From Plantago major (lineage: Eukaryota > Streptophyta > Magnoliopsida > Lamiales > Plantaginaceae), in NCBI GenBank assembly GCA_026545765.1, contig CM048841.1, positions 102,911,542 to 102,975,541 of the forward strand: a DNA stretch of 64,000 bases. The letters are read 5' to 3'. Below, one piece after another: positions 35,480-46,701 of this stretch. The position numbers and the translations under genes are program-made. Numbering within the stretch: the stretch's first letter is position 1; the number at the start of each line of letters is the position of its first letter. The notes beneath the pieces were generated by a model. The model had not been told where the DNA came from, searched no databases, and saw nothing but the letters and a program-made list of their open reading frames with translations.

Positions 35480-35972
35480 GGTAAAATCCATTTTTAGTAC
35501 CCCAGTTTGAGACATTTCTGATTTTGGTACTCCAGAGTGATCGTGTCCAATTTAGGTACTAATTATCAATAACTATTTACAATTAAGGTACTAATTGAAT
35601 TTATGAGGTGCGCCTTCGCATTCACGTGCAAGCGAATGTCAAGCGCCGAAGGATAGACATAGAAAATTGACCGTTCGCAGGATATCGTGGACTTTGCCCA
35701 CTCACAAACATCAAATTCTTCCACGTCATATTCTTTTTTTAGGCTTTTTCATCAATTATGTTTCAATCAACTTTCAATTGATCAAATTCACGTGAAATTG
35801 TGATTAGGTTAATTGTAACTTGGTACTGATTTGCACACCCATCATTCAATTTACAATTAGTTCCTTAATTGTAAATAGTTATTAATAATTAGTACCTAAA
35901 TTGGACGCGGCCACTCTGGAGTACCAAAATTGAAAATGTCTCATACTGTAGTACCAAAAATGAATTTTACCC
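35480..35972. mobile_element. MITE with about 110-bp terminal inverted repeats
   Basis: Left arm GGTAAAATCCATTTTTAGTA continues through GAGACATTTCTGATTTTGGT, ACTCCAGAGTGATCG and AATTTAGGTACTAATTATCA. The right arm is the near-complement ending AATGAATTTTACC. The arms are much longer than those of Stowaway/Tourist MITEs, pointing to a Mutator-type origin. A 9-bp target duplication is not convincing. Confidence 0.65.
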
Positions 35973-36669
35973 TCTCTTTGTACCTATGTCTCGATTTGTA
36001 ATATCTCGAACACCTCTGGTGTTCCGTGAATTCTTTTGAGAATAAAATTTTAACTCTTCAAAAAAATAATTTTAAAGACAATGCATTTGTTTTGATAATA
36101 TTTTTGCATATTTACCCCGAATATAAATAAAATATTATAAGATGACAAAATTGTTAATTATACAATTATATAGTGAGCGGAAGCCCAATATTACATATCA
36201 CACTCAATGTATCTGGAGACAGGTGGAGGAATAGGAGTAGGAAATGTTGGAATTGCATCATCATGTAATCCCGGGCATTTCATGAAAGTTGATGGAGTTC
36301 AAACCAAAGTGGCTCACAACGTAGTATCGGTCGGCCTTATTGTTGTATGTGCGTATCTGCCCAATTAAATTAAAAAGGCAGGAACTTTTCATGGAACAAT
36401 TAGACTATGAGAGAAGGAAAATAATTTGCTACTTGCAAGCTAGGGTCTTAAAAACCTTTTCAAACGAAACAAGTACTGTAGTACCCACTCATAATATATT
36501 TTTTGTTATTTTGCGGAATAAAAGAAAGCATAGTACATATTGGAAGATCATTAATGTTGACAAAAGAAAATGAAGCAAGAATTCTCACAAAACTTGAATG
36601 GAGACACTGCAGAGAGTTGTTAGTAATAGTATGTACATATTACAAGCTAGTTCTCGAGTCCGATTCAGA
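35973..36669. other. gene-free stretch
   Basis: AT-rich; two overlapping short open frames at 36340-36718 match nothing recognisable. Confidence 0.4.
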
Positions 36670-36832
36670 CAGGGGCGGACCTAAGAGAGAGGGGGGCGAA
36701 CGCCCCCTAAAAATTTGAATTTTTTTTTATATGTAATATCTTTGAAAATTTAGAATTTCACCCCTTAACCCCGAAAAAAACCTCGTATATATGATTTCGT
36801 CCCCCGATGTTCATTTCTTGGGTCCACCCCTG
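36670..36832. mobile_element. hAT-like MITE
   Basis: 163 bp with ends CAGGGGCGGACC and GGTCCACCCCTG, flanked by GATTCAGA (left) and GATTCATA (right), an 8-bp duplication with one mismatch. CAGGG-type ends and the 8-bp duplication fit the hAT superfamily. Confidence 0.75.
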
Positions 36833-38037
36833 GATTCATATTCAAAGTCTAGACTTGACATTTTGAACAAAGATAGAAAACCACAAATTCCAATAATATG
36901 CTTTTGAAACACTTTCCATATATAGAAAAAATCAAATTATACTAGTATAGTGTAGAATCGATTTTCCTTTGATCCCATAAGCGATCAATTTAAGCGCTAA
37001 TCAAACCGAGTCCGATAGTGTATAAAAGATCAACTTCCAGTATTATATATATAAGCTGTACGTAAAGCTGAGTTTGTCAAGCATGTCGATATATACTAAC
37101 CATTATATTCTCCTTGGAAGATGATAAGCGGCGTGTTTCCAATAAAACCACAAAGAAATTAACATGAAAGGTAATAATTGAACACGCTTTTATGGAAATT
37201 TTACACTCCTATATAAAGATTTCAAATGTTGTGAATATTTTATGTGTGCCGTAATTTCTACCGTCAGTCAAGGTGTCGCCCTGACTAACGTCAGTCACCT
37301 ATTTTGATCCATTAGATTAAAATTTTAACGGTGGAGATCGAATAATCTGTTATCTATCGCACTAAGTGTTGCCATGGGTGTTGCTCGTGTCGCACAAGGT
37401 GTTGCGCTACGTGTTGCTCCAACCGCCTACGTCGCTTTAAATTATTTAAATATATTTTTAAAAAAATATTTTTGCTCTAACCGGAAGCCGCCACGAAAGC
37501 TTGATCGAAGCTTCCGCCATGGACTGCCGGAGCTCCGATCTTTTTTTTTTTTTTTAATTGAGCTTCCGCCATTGATCAGAGCTTCCGCCATGGCAGCTCC
37601 AATCTGGAGCTTCCCTCTGGAGCTTCCCCGCGATGGAAGCTCCGGTCTGGAGCTTCCATGGCGCCATGGAAGCTCCGATCGGAGCTTCCGCCATGGAGGA
37701 TCGGAGCTTTCATGGCGGAAGCTCAATTAAAAAAAAAAAAGAAAAAAAAAAGAAAGAAGATCGGAACTTCCACCGGAGCTCCCGCAGTGATTTTGGTGGT
37801 GGTGTGCGGTGTTGGTGGTGGGGAAGAAGATGGTGGGTGGTGGTGTTGGTGCGGTGGTAGTGGGTGGTGGTGGGGATTGGGGAAGGTGAGTTAAAATTTT
37901 AATAATTAAAGTTTTTTGAAGAATTTAATAATTTAAAAAAAAATTATTTTTTATTTTTTAATAGCGTTAATTTTTTAATATATCAAAAATATTTTATTTA
38001 AATAATTTAAAGCAACGTAAACGGTTAGAGCGACGTA

Positions 38038-39102
38038 CACTACAAGAATCCATCCGTAACGGGACGGAAAGGGGCGACGGATTTTATCCGTCGCCCCTGT
38101 AGCGACGGATCGCTACTTGGGGCGACGGATAAAATTATCCGTCGCTACAGAGCGTTGACCAAAATAAAAAAAAAAAAAAAAATTTAGCGACGGATAGATT
38201 TATCCGTCGCTACAAGGCCGGAAAATTAAAAAAAAAAAAAATTAGCGACGGATAGATCTAGATCTATCCGTCGCTAAAAACCTAAAAAAAATATAATATA
38301 TCTCCTCCACCACCTCCTTTTCTCCACTACTTCTCCTCTCCTCCTCCTCCCACCACCACCTTTCTACTCCCACCACCACCATCCTCCACCACCACCATCT
38401 CCTCCCACCACCACCACCATCTCCTCCACCACCTTTCTCCTCCCACCACCACCATCCTCCACCACCACCTTTCTCCTCCCACCACCACCATCCTCCACCA
38501 CCACCATCTCCTCCACCACCATCTCACCACCACCACCACCACCTCTCTCCTCCCACCACCACCACCCTGCCACCACCACCATCCTCCACCACCACCATCT
38601 CCTCCACCACCTCCTTTCCTCCACCATCCTCCTCCACCACCATCTCCACCACCACCACCTCTCTACTCCCACCACCACCGCACCACCACCCTGCCACCAC
38701 CACCATCTCCTCCACCACCACCACCACCCTTCCACCACCACCACCTCCCACCACCACCTGCACCACACCCACCGCACCACCACTGCCACCACCGCACCAC
38801 CACTGCCGGAATTAATCCGTATACGAATATAAAAATTCGTATACGGATTTTATTTTTTTTTAAAAAAAAAAATGGGGCGACGGATAGATCTATCCGTCGC
38901 CCCATAATCATTTTTTTTTTTAAAAAAAAAAGGTCAATCCGTCGTCCAATCCGTCGCGAATTGGACGACGGATTTTTATCCGTCGCCACAGCTCCAGGGG
39001 GGCGACGGATTTTCTATCCGTCGCCCGATCCGTCGCCAGAGGCGGGCGGATAGTCACTGCATCGACGGATCTATCCGTCGCCATGTTCTTTATTTTGTAG
39101 TG
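38038..39102. mobile_element. non-autonomous CACTA (CMC/EnSpm) element
   Basis: 1,065 bp, starting CACTACAAGAAT and ending ATTTTGTAGTG, with a perfect 3-bp target duplication GTA on both sides (38035-38037 and 39103-39105). Both sub-terminal regions are packed with GCGACGGAT / ATCCGTCGC in both orientations (38074-38275 and 38875-39080), typical of CACTA sub-terminal transposase-binding repeats. The interior is a CCACCACCT-rich polypyrimidine tract. No transposase coding. Confidence 0.88.
38305..38815. repeat. (CCACCA)n / CTCC polypyrimidine low-complexity tract
   Basis: About 500 bp made almost only of CCACCACCACC, CTCCTCC and TTTCTCCTCC units inside the CACTA element, with almost no G. Long open frames of Val/Trp/Gly on the minus strand here (for example 38364-38792) are artefacts of the repeat. 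Confidence 0.9.
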
Positions 39103-39234
39103 GTAAAACGGTTAGAGCAACACCTTTTGCGACACAGAGTAACGGTTGAGAGCGATACAGAGGAACGGACACGTGTCAGATGTCGACATCCTGACTGATG
39201 TTAGTCAGGGCGACACCCTGACTGACGGTAGAAA

Positions 39235-40619
39235 ACCTGTACTTACTTTTATGTTCAAGTTGCAACTTTAAACTCCTTTTCCGTACATTGGAAATGTACC
39301 AAAGGAGTGAAAAATGCCGTTACTTTATTGAAATTGTTAATTCCACATAGCTAATTATACATTAGTGTTTGCATATAATTTTAGGTTATAAATTAAAACT
39401 GGATACCGTGTGTAATTTTTAGTGTCAAGGTGTAATTCATTTGAAATCATATAATTTTCATTTGTGAGGAGTATGATAGTTACAACTTTTTTTAGTAATA
39501 TATGAAATTTTGAGACGGATATAAATAACAAATGTATAAAATTATGAGGTAATATACTCCGCCTGTTTGACTATCGACACAAGTTGAGTTTTGCGATTTT
39601 TTTGTGTTTGTTTCTCTACTCTATACTATGATACTCAGTTGAATAATTACTAAATCTTATCAAAATCACAATTCAATACCAAACACTATTTTGAATGAGT
39701 ATTGTTCAACTTCGAATTTCTTTATAGTTTTGAGTCGGTTTCCAGACACTCAGAACTAAATTCTAATATCTACTTAGTATGTAGTTAAAGACCGAAGTAA
39801 TACCCGCATCATTTGTTATGAGCCAATATGAAGAACTTAAATTGGACATTGTTAAATTGGATTGATTATCCGGTGTTATTTGGTTCTTAACTGGACTTGA
39901 TTGATCTTGATGGCAAGCTGGCAACTGAATTGCTATATCTAGATAGCTATACAGCATTAGAATCAATCCCACCCATACATCAACATTAGCATTTCTGTCT
40001 CAATTATCATTAATGGTCAATTTGATTTATCCGCCACGGATAGAGCCGCCCCTAGTAATAAACTACACGAATGTGATCGTGAACCAAATTGAACGAAAGA
40101 AGAAGTAACATTCCAAGATTAATTCATGATCATCTACTACACTTGCATATAACGATAATTGATTGTCGTATATATAACTACAACCTTCCAATAGCTCTCA
40201 ATGCAGATTACTTAGATTTTATGCGGTCTTCAAATGTCACCATCTTCATTCTCGTTTATAACATGGACAGATGTATTAGTCAGTTGATCATAAATTCGTG
40301 GTTATGCGAAAGACAGAGAAAGTTGAAGTCAGCCTATAGCTTTTAGTGTGAAAATATAGCTTTTAGTGTGAAAATTATCATTTGGACGAAATGTTCTCTT
40401 TCACATTTGGGTATGAATTTCAATGGAGAATATGTGAAAATCATAGAAGCTGGCAATGTGGGGTTCTTATTGGGTCAACGCAGGCACCGTTCTCTTCGAT
40501 AGTTTACCCTTAGTTTTGATAGTCTGGACTGAGCCAAATTTATGTTCGGGGCCAAATTACATACTATTATATTAGAGTCATCAACACATGAACTAGAGTT
40601 AATGTGGTGGCTACAGTTA
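39235..40619. other. gene-free stretch
   Basis: No supported gene. A short direct repeat ATATAGCTTTTAGTGTGAAA-like (40337-40375) is present. Short frames at 39763-40346 show no domain. Confidence 0.4.
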
Positions 40620-41324
40620 GGCCATTTCCAGCAGTTGCAACTTTATGCAACCCACTCTCTCCGCCACGTCAGCATTCTACTCACTGCAACTCACTTTGCA
40701 ACTCTTCACAATTCTTTACTCCAACAGTGAGGTTCAAAATCTATTTTCTTTTAACATTTATTTCAAACTTAATTATTCATTTCATTTTCTTTTCTCATTT
40801 CCTTTTAAACTTTATTCTTGACTTTATTTTAAATGTAATTAATTAATTATAACAAAATCACATTAATTTTTTAAAAATACATTACTTGAAAATAAAAATT
40901 ACATTACTTAAAAAAAACTATAATACTTAAAATTGAAAATTACAATACTTGAAATTGAAAATTAAAATAATTGAAAATGAAAATTACAACAATTAAAATC
41001 CTACATTTTACAAGTGTGATTTTAATATGTATTTTAAATTTTAGAAGTAATGTATAAGTATATTTCTATTGCTACATATAATTATTATCATATAGAAATA
41101 TTCAAGAAAAATGAAAAATAATAAAAAAGATAAAAGTAGAAAAGGAATAGAAATAAAAAAAAACAAAAAGAGAAAATAAAAACAAATCTAAATAAAGAAA
41201 CAAGAAAAAACAAAAAAAATAAAAAAAGGGGTTGGGGCGCTGGGCTGTCCTGCAACTCGTGTTGAGACTCTACTGGAGTCCCAACACGAGTCCCAGCAGT
41301 GTTGCAACACTACTGGAGACAGTC
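40620..41324. mobile_element. PIF/Harbinger (Tourist)-like non-autonomous element
   Basis: 705 bp, starting GGCCATTTCCAGCAGTTGCA and ending GTTGCAACACTACTGGAGAC then AGTC. These form imperfect terminal inverted repeats, with TTA on both sides (40617-40619 and 41325-41327) as the target duplication. The interior is A-rich, with repeated AAAATTACA(T/A)TA-type units. No transposase. Confidence 0.7.
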
Positions 41325-43142
41325 TTAATCATCAACAAACGAACTAGATTCGAGAAAGTTCAAGGACCCTTTATAAAATTAAACCCTCAAGGCCCATTTA
41401 TAACTAGGGCCTTGGTTAACATGTTAAAAGAGTATGGGTCTGGATAGGTTCATACCCATTTAATTCGAATGGAAATGATATTTATTGCCCAGACCCTATC
41501 CACTGAGCCCAGACCACTGCAAAAAACTAGATATGATCAAATCGCACACCAAAATTATTCTACTTGCGAAACCCAGAAGCTATGAACTATGAATGTCATC
41601 TAATGACAGTTTATTCCCAGAAATAAATCACTCACATTCATCCAATATTTCACAATTGTATTTGTACCAGTATTGACATTCCAGGAAACTTAGACCTCTT
41701 TGCAAGGTTTGTTGCAACTGCAAATAACCGTCGAGAACAACAATACAAACCAGGATGCAAAGATATGTACATACCTGTTTCTCTTTATATACCAAGTGAA
41801 TGATAGAACAGATAAAATGATGGACAGACTATGCATACGTATATAAAAGACATCAGTAACACGATAGATCAATAAAATGTATGAAACTAACACACAGATT
41901 TGAAATGTAGTATGAAAGATATCGAAGCAATCAAAAACATAATCTGATGTAGCACTAAATAGCCATTGATAACAGGTGTGATTTTCCTTGTCCTTTCAAC
42001 GTGATGGGAAGAAAAATAACTGAATTTACTCAACTAGGTGTTATACTTGTACACAACAACTGATCTCTGTATTTATTGAGCAGACATTCGGGACTCATAA
42101 GTAGCTGTATGCTTTAAGAAAGTTGCAGGGAACCGAGGTCATTTGCCACCCTGAAACATATTTACCCAGATAGTTGTGTTCCTGAATCTAAATAACAACC
42201 ATAACTTTCTCGAGGTATGTAGTTCAACTGAACTTCGAAAAAGAAAATGCCATGTGAACTTTCAGAAATGAGGATACAGGAAAACAGAACTGGATTGCAT
42301 TTGGTGATCGATCTGAACCGAGAACATCATTACAGACTTACAGTGATTCAACCAATATCATGAACTGAAACGTTTAAAACGTACCAGAAACTGGATTTCA
42401 ACTGAAGAATGCAGTATGCAAACGTACCAGATACTTGGATCTCATTTGAATGGAAAAAAAAAATAAAAAAAGAACGTTGTAAAGATAAACTTAAGTTGTA
42501 AAATGCAAGTAAAACGACATGTTGTAATCTAGACGCATCATAAACTAAAATTTCAGCTTCTATCACCTTAAATTCCTCAATAACTGAAACATTTGTCTCA
42601 TGGCTTGTGATTCGCCTTTATGTACAGTACTACTACACTAACCAAAAGGTCAATAAACATATCACCATAGCTAAAGGAGCCTTCCTATACGAATTCACAA
42701 CACATGATGCAAAACACGCTACAATGTAACTTTGCTAGGATAAAGTTATAAATCTCAAAAGCAAATCATCAAACCATCAATTTTCTCATCAAAGGTTCCT
42801 CCGAAGTCCTAACATCAAGTACCATTTCCCACAAAATCAAACGATAACCACATGAAGAAGGCGATGAACAAAACTCAATTTAAAATAATCGAGCAGATTT
42901 TTTTATTGAACATTACACATTTGACACCCTCTCCCCACACCACAACAAAATTAAGATGATACCGATACCACAAGAACGAATCACCTATCAGTTCAATCCA
43001 TATGTACACAAGCTCATCCCTACATACATACTTGAACATCAATTATTCATCCCAATGACATAAACAAAGATGAGGCGATCAATCTTTCAACCTAAAAATC
43101 GGTAGATCAATCAACAAATCATCCAACCAACCAATCAATCAA
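41325..43142. other. gene-free stretch, 3' flank of the S40-like gene
   Basis: The right end (next to 43143) holds the 3' UTR of the leftward S40-like gene. The remainder lacks coding signal; frames up to 72 codons have no domain. Confidence 0.4.
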
Positions 43143-43772
43143 TTAATCAATGAAACCAGTCCTTTGCCAAATGGCATTGCGCACCTGTCTAAGATCCCTC
43201 CCTTTCAACGTCCTTCCGGCTCCCTCCAACACCGAGCACGACAACATACGCGAAGGCCTCGAATCGACCATCACATGAGGCGGAACAATCATCCGATGAT
43301 CATCCTCCTCCTCCACCTCCCCCAATCCATCCTCCGAATCAAACTCCTCCAATTCCCTCGCCCTACGCTGCAATGCAGCCGGAATAATCGGCACATTCAC
43401 CGGCGCAGAATGACCGTACATCCACATTGCCGCACCTCTCTCCTGCTTCTTCGGAATCGCCATTCTAAACGGGGAATTCGAATTCGACGAAACGGACGCA
43501 ATCGCCTTGTGGTTAAACACAGGGTGGAATTCGGATCCGGATCGGGCCTTATCGGCCAATGCGGCGAATATTCCGTTGTGGAATGTCCGATTGGGGGTGG
43601 AGAAGGTCCGATTGGGGCTGGGGAGGGTGTGAGATGGTGAAGAGCCGCCGGAAGAAGTGCAGAAGATCTCGTGCTCGGAAAACTCGACCGGTGGGGAGGA
43701 GGTGGAGAATTGCGGTGGATCGAAGAGGCGGTGGTGGCGGAAACCGGTGGCGCCGCCGCCGAGATGGTCCAT
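43143..43772 (-). CDS. senescence regulator S40 family protein (DUF584)
   Basis: Single-exon gene of 209 aa in the plant-specific S40/DUF584 family. Barley S40 and Arabidopsis relatives are nuclear proteins induced in senescence and stress; the biochemical role is unknown. Family motifs: VNVPIIP (125-131), followed by an acidic stretch (EEFDSEDGLGEVEEEDD, 142-158), VPPHVMV (163-169) and the C-terminal block SVLEGAGRTLKGRDLRQVRN (180-199) then AIWQRTGF. The N-terminal 100 residues are Ser/Pro-rich and poorly structured. Intronless, as usual for the family. The start at 43772 is the only upstream Met and gives a typical length. Confidence 0.9.
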   Translation of the reverse strand: MDHLGGGATGFRHHRLFDPPQFSTSSPPVEFSEHEIFCTSSGGSSPSHTLPSPNRTFSTPNRTFHNGIFAALADKARSGSEFHPVFNHKAIASVSSNSNSPFRMAIPKKQERGAAMWMYGHSAPVNVPIIPAALQRRARELEEFDSEDGLGEVEEEDDHRMIVPPHVMVDSRPSRMLSCSVLEGAGRTLKGRDLRQVRNAIWQRTGFID

Positions 43773-44208
43773 TAACGGCGGAGGTGCGTGTTTTTGTGTG
43801 TGAGAGAGAGAGAGTGAATTTTTGGATTGGGATTGGATAAAGGCGGGTAGAAGCTAACTTTATCTTGCTATATATAGTGTGCTGGAAAATAACATAAAGG
43901 TCACGGAAATTTGTTTTCTTTTCTACTCATCCAAAAACTAGAAATCACCTATTTCCCGAAAATTTTGGAACATTGTTATTATACATCTATGCCTGCATTT
44001 TATGTATATATATATAGTTCGTAATTTTTTAGGTGGGTCGAACTTATGCATATTTATTAAAAAGCTTTTGACATAAAATAAAATAAACGAAGAAAATAAG
44101 CGAATTATAGACATATTTGCACCACTATAGATAGTGGTAAAAAACTTTACCACACAGCTATAACATCCATCACATTTTTCCGTATATTAACTTTTCAATA
44201 CACATATA
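43773..44208. promoter_or_regulatory. S40-like gene upstream region
   Basis: Immediately upstream is a (GA)n leader tract (43801-43815). A CTATATATAG at about 43869 on either strand could serve as a TATA box for the minus-strand gene. Confidence 0.45.
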
Positions 44209-44465
44209 CTCCCTCCGTTTTTTATAAAACTTTCCATTTTACTATTCTGCGGTCAACTGTCTCCGACTTTGACCGTTAATTACTCCCAAACTATAATAGT
44301 AAATAATTTAATAAAATTATATAATGAAATTTTAATTACTAAATTTTCATTATATGATTTTATTAAATTATTTACTATTATCGTTTAAGAGTAATTTGTG
44401 ATCAAAGTCGAAGACAGTTGACCGGTCAAAGTCAAAATGGAAAGTTTTATAAAAAACGGAGGTAG
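44209..44465. mobile_element. Stowaway-like MITE (GGTCAACTGTC family)
   Basis: 257 bp, CTCCCTCCGTTTTTTATAAA at the left, its complement ending AACGGAGGTAG at the right, TA on both sides. The inner GCGGTCAACTGTC / GACAGTTGACCGG blocks match the copies at 190-445 and 61311-61571. Confidence 0.82.
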
Positions 44466-44689
44466 TATTTATTTTTCATACCACGTTGCTAATTAACAGG
44501 CGAAGGGAAGTTGAGCCCGCGGGTCGAGTGACCCGCTCGACAGGCCTGAAGATTTTTCCACCTTAGAATTCTTGTGTAGTTTTTACACTTTTTTAATTTC
44601 TTTGTATATTTGGTTGAACATCTACGATTTTACAACAGACAGTTATTGGCCATAGGAATTACACAGAAAATATTTCAGCACTAGTGTTC

Positions 44690-44945
44690 TAGCCATGGAG
44701 ACCAGCCTTGAGCTTCTGAATGGTGGGAACATCAGTCTTGAAAGACAAAGCTAGAACAGTACTGTCATCAAAGAGCCGGTTCGTTGTGTCGACAAATCAC
44801 ACTCCTAGGCAAGAAAGTATCTGGGATTCTGGTGTGATTAGAGGCGGAACAATATAATCTGTGAGGATATATATCCTGCTAAGGCCGGTTGAACTATGCA
44901 AGAGATGCCACTAGAAAGAAGAGTGATTTTCATGCCAACTTCCAT
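44690..44945 (-). pseudogene. germin-like protein relic
   Basis: 256 bp against 621 bp in the intact copies. From the right it keeps the start (ATGGAAGTTGGCATGAAAAT), a decayed signal-peptide region and the DYIVPPL-equivalent segment. It then jumps to a decayed FVDT...LF segment and ends with the intact C-terminal coding sequence for FKTDVPTIQ and LKAGLHG-like sequence plus stop. The cupin core, with all metal-binding His/Glu, is deleted. It is the outermost member of the GLP/POD array. Confidence 0.85.
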
Positions 44946-45757
44946 TGGAATAATGTCTATCTCCATATACTATGTGGTTTGAACATTGAAAGAAAGCCTG
45001 GAACTTAGTGAAATGTCTTGTATACTTCCAGGCCTGACTGGTTCAGATATTATGAGCACTTTCAATTCTCAGACAACATAAGGAATATCCTTATAAATAG
45101 TAATCTGATGTTACTTCAACTTTACTATAAGGCATTTAGCTAAGTTTGGATATTATATTTTGTTTGTTCTTGTTGGTTGTTTCGTCGACTTTCATAGAAG
45201 TAAACATTGAAATTGTCTAAGGGCTTTAGCTTGGTAAAGTTTGGATTTTGGTAGCTAGTTTCTTTTGTTTGTTTTTGTTGATTGTTTCGTCGACTGCCAT
45301 AGAAGAAACGATGGACTGAAATTTTCTGCTATATATAGTCCTATTGTAAATTAGATATCTTTGATTAACAATGAAATTAGTTTGCAGTTAACTATCTCAA
45401 TGTTTCTCTTCACATATTTTTTTCTGCATTAATTCTGCCAAACCACTTTTTAACTGGATCCAGTATGTTATGTAACCTTGTAATACTTTCTGGTGTTTGA
45501 AAAACACTGTATCAAATGTTTTCATGTGTATGATATACCGGCAAGTATCTTGAGAAATCGGGCAAGTAGGTAATATACCATGTACAGAATTGACAGAACC
45601 GTAATCTGGAGTCATTCCAACAAAGTTCCTGTAGTTTTGCATTTGGACCGAGTGTCAGTACGTATGAAAACGAACGTTTAATTATTATCATGCATGTACA
45701 ATGTACAGCACATAGATGACTGCAATTCAAATAAAGATTTTCGTCCAGGCGTTTTTG

Positions 45758-45866
45758 TCAGTAGTTGTGTTCTGTGTGCATCTTCATTTCAATGCCTAAA
45801 TTTAGTAGAGGAAGATCCATGTTCAATTGAGTCGGATCCTCCTGTTTCTCAAATTGTAAGGATGGT
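45758..45866 (-). pseudogene. class III peroxidase exon-4 fragment
   Basis: About 110 bp matching POD A exon 4 around 48140-48240: GGATCCTCCTGTTT, TTGTAAGGATGG against TTGTAAAGACGG, GATCCATGTTC and GTGTGCATCTTC against GTGGGCATCTTG. Several indels destroy the frame. It sits between the GLP relic and the first intact GLP, exactly where a POD would be expected from the array order. Confidence 0.75.
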
Positions 45867-46080
45867 GGAGCGCCATTAAGTATGATGGTGATGTGATGAG
45901 TATGATGATTCTCTGATTTATGTCCGAGTTTGTGACGAGCAACCAAATAGTGTGAACAGAACATCAATACTGTGTTTGCAGAACATGAATCTCAATTAGT
46001 AGTAAGATTTAAGAACTGTGTTTATTTTAGGTGAGGAAAAATATTAGATAAACATAAAAAATTGAATTAACTTGGCCAGA

Positions 46081-46701
46081 TTAGCCATGGAGACCAGCCT
46101 TGAGCTTCTGGATGGTGGGAACATCAGTCTTGAAAGACAAAGCCAAGACAGTATCGTCAATGGTCGTATTAAAGATAGTGTTCGGCATTGAAACAGTTCC
46201 TGCATTTGCACTTCCAAAGCAAGAAATGGCCACAGCTGGAGTACTGGTATCAGCATTGAACTGAAAGTGGATAAGTCCCTTGGGAAAGACGAAGATGTCA
46301 CCTTGCTGGAGAGTTTGGGTAAAAAGCTTGTTCGCGGTGTCGACAAATCCCACTTCTAGTGATCCCTGAGCAAGAAACAGAAGTTCAGATGACCTTGGGT
46401 GGATATGGACAGGGTTGACTGAGTTGGGAGGGAATGCCAGGACAGCATACGAAACACTCTGTCCGTTCAGAGCTGGGAACTGTTCCATGGTTGCCTTTAT
46501 GACTTTGAAGGCAGGGGGGATCGGTGCACCAATGAGCGATCGCATTCCTGTGAAGGTAAAGAAGGTTCCATTGATTGGATTAGGGCCGGTTAGAGGTGGA
46601 ACAATGTAATCTGTGAGGATATCGGGATCTCCTGCTAAAGCCGGTCCAACTATGGCGAAAGAAGCCACTATGAGAAAGACTAATTTCATGCCAAATTCCA
46701 T
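46081..46701 (-). CDS. germin-like protein (GLP subfamily 9-3 type), copy 1
   Basis: Secreted cupin of the apoplast; GLPs bind manganese and some have superoxide dismutase or oxalate oxidase activity. Single exon, 206 aa. Signal peptide about 1-23 (MKLVFLIVASFAIVGPALA). Germin box 1 is VNPVHIHPRSSELLF (95-109) and box 2 GLIHFQFNAD (142-151). All four metal ligands are present: H99, H101, E106, H145. N-glycosylation sequons are NGT (44) and NTT (178). The C-terminal FKTDVPTIQKLKAGL resembles GLP9-3-type proteins. The N-terminal Cys pair of classical germins is absent. A TATATAAATA-type box on the minus strand lies at about 46794-46802. Enzymatic activity cannot be told from sequence. Confidence 0.92.
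   Translation of the reverse strand: MEFGMKLVFLIVASFAIVGPALAGDPDILTDYIVPPLTGPNPINGTFFTFTGMRSLIGAPIPPAFKVIKATMEQFPALNGQSVSYAVLAFPPNSVNPVHIHPRSSELLFLAQGSLEVGFVDTANKLFTQTLQQGDIFVFPKGLIHFQFNADTSTPAVAISCFGSANAGTVSMPNTIFNTTIDDTVLALSFKTDVPTIQKLKAGLHG

Larger units (their letters stand above)
37255..39234. mobile_element. long-TIR non-autonomous DNA element, copy 2 (carries a nested CACTA)
   Basis: Ends TTTCTACCGTCAGTCAAGGT...CTAACGTCAGTCA and TGACTGATGTTAGTCAGGGC...CTGACGGTAGAAA are clear inverted repeats of 45 bp or more, with further inner arm similarity (GGTTGGAGCAACAC / GGTTAGAGCAACACC). The body repeats GGAGCTTCC/GGAAGCTCC units with CCGCCATGG. It shares its interior with copy 1 at 5999-6801 in the opposite orientation. 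Without the nested CACTA it is about 0.9 kb, close to copy 1. No transposase gene is visible and no clear target duplication was found. Confidence 0.65.

Noticed and set aside
35480..35972. 9-bp target duplication (TATTTGTAG / TCTTTGTAC) for the long-TIR MITE.
   Set aside because: It requires moving the right boundary three bases outside the inverted repeat and still has mismatches; left unassigned.
38327..38989. Minus-strand frames encoding Val/Gly/Trp-rich proteins.
   Set aside because: Pure translation of the CCACCA tract inside the CACTA element; no start context or domain.
43164..43640. 158-codon plus-strand frame.
   Set aside because: Antisense shadow of the S40-like gene; rich in Arg/His from GC-rich codons.
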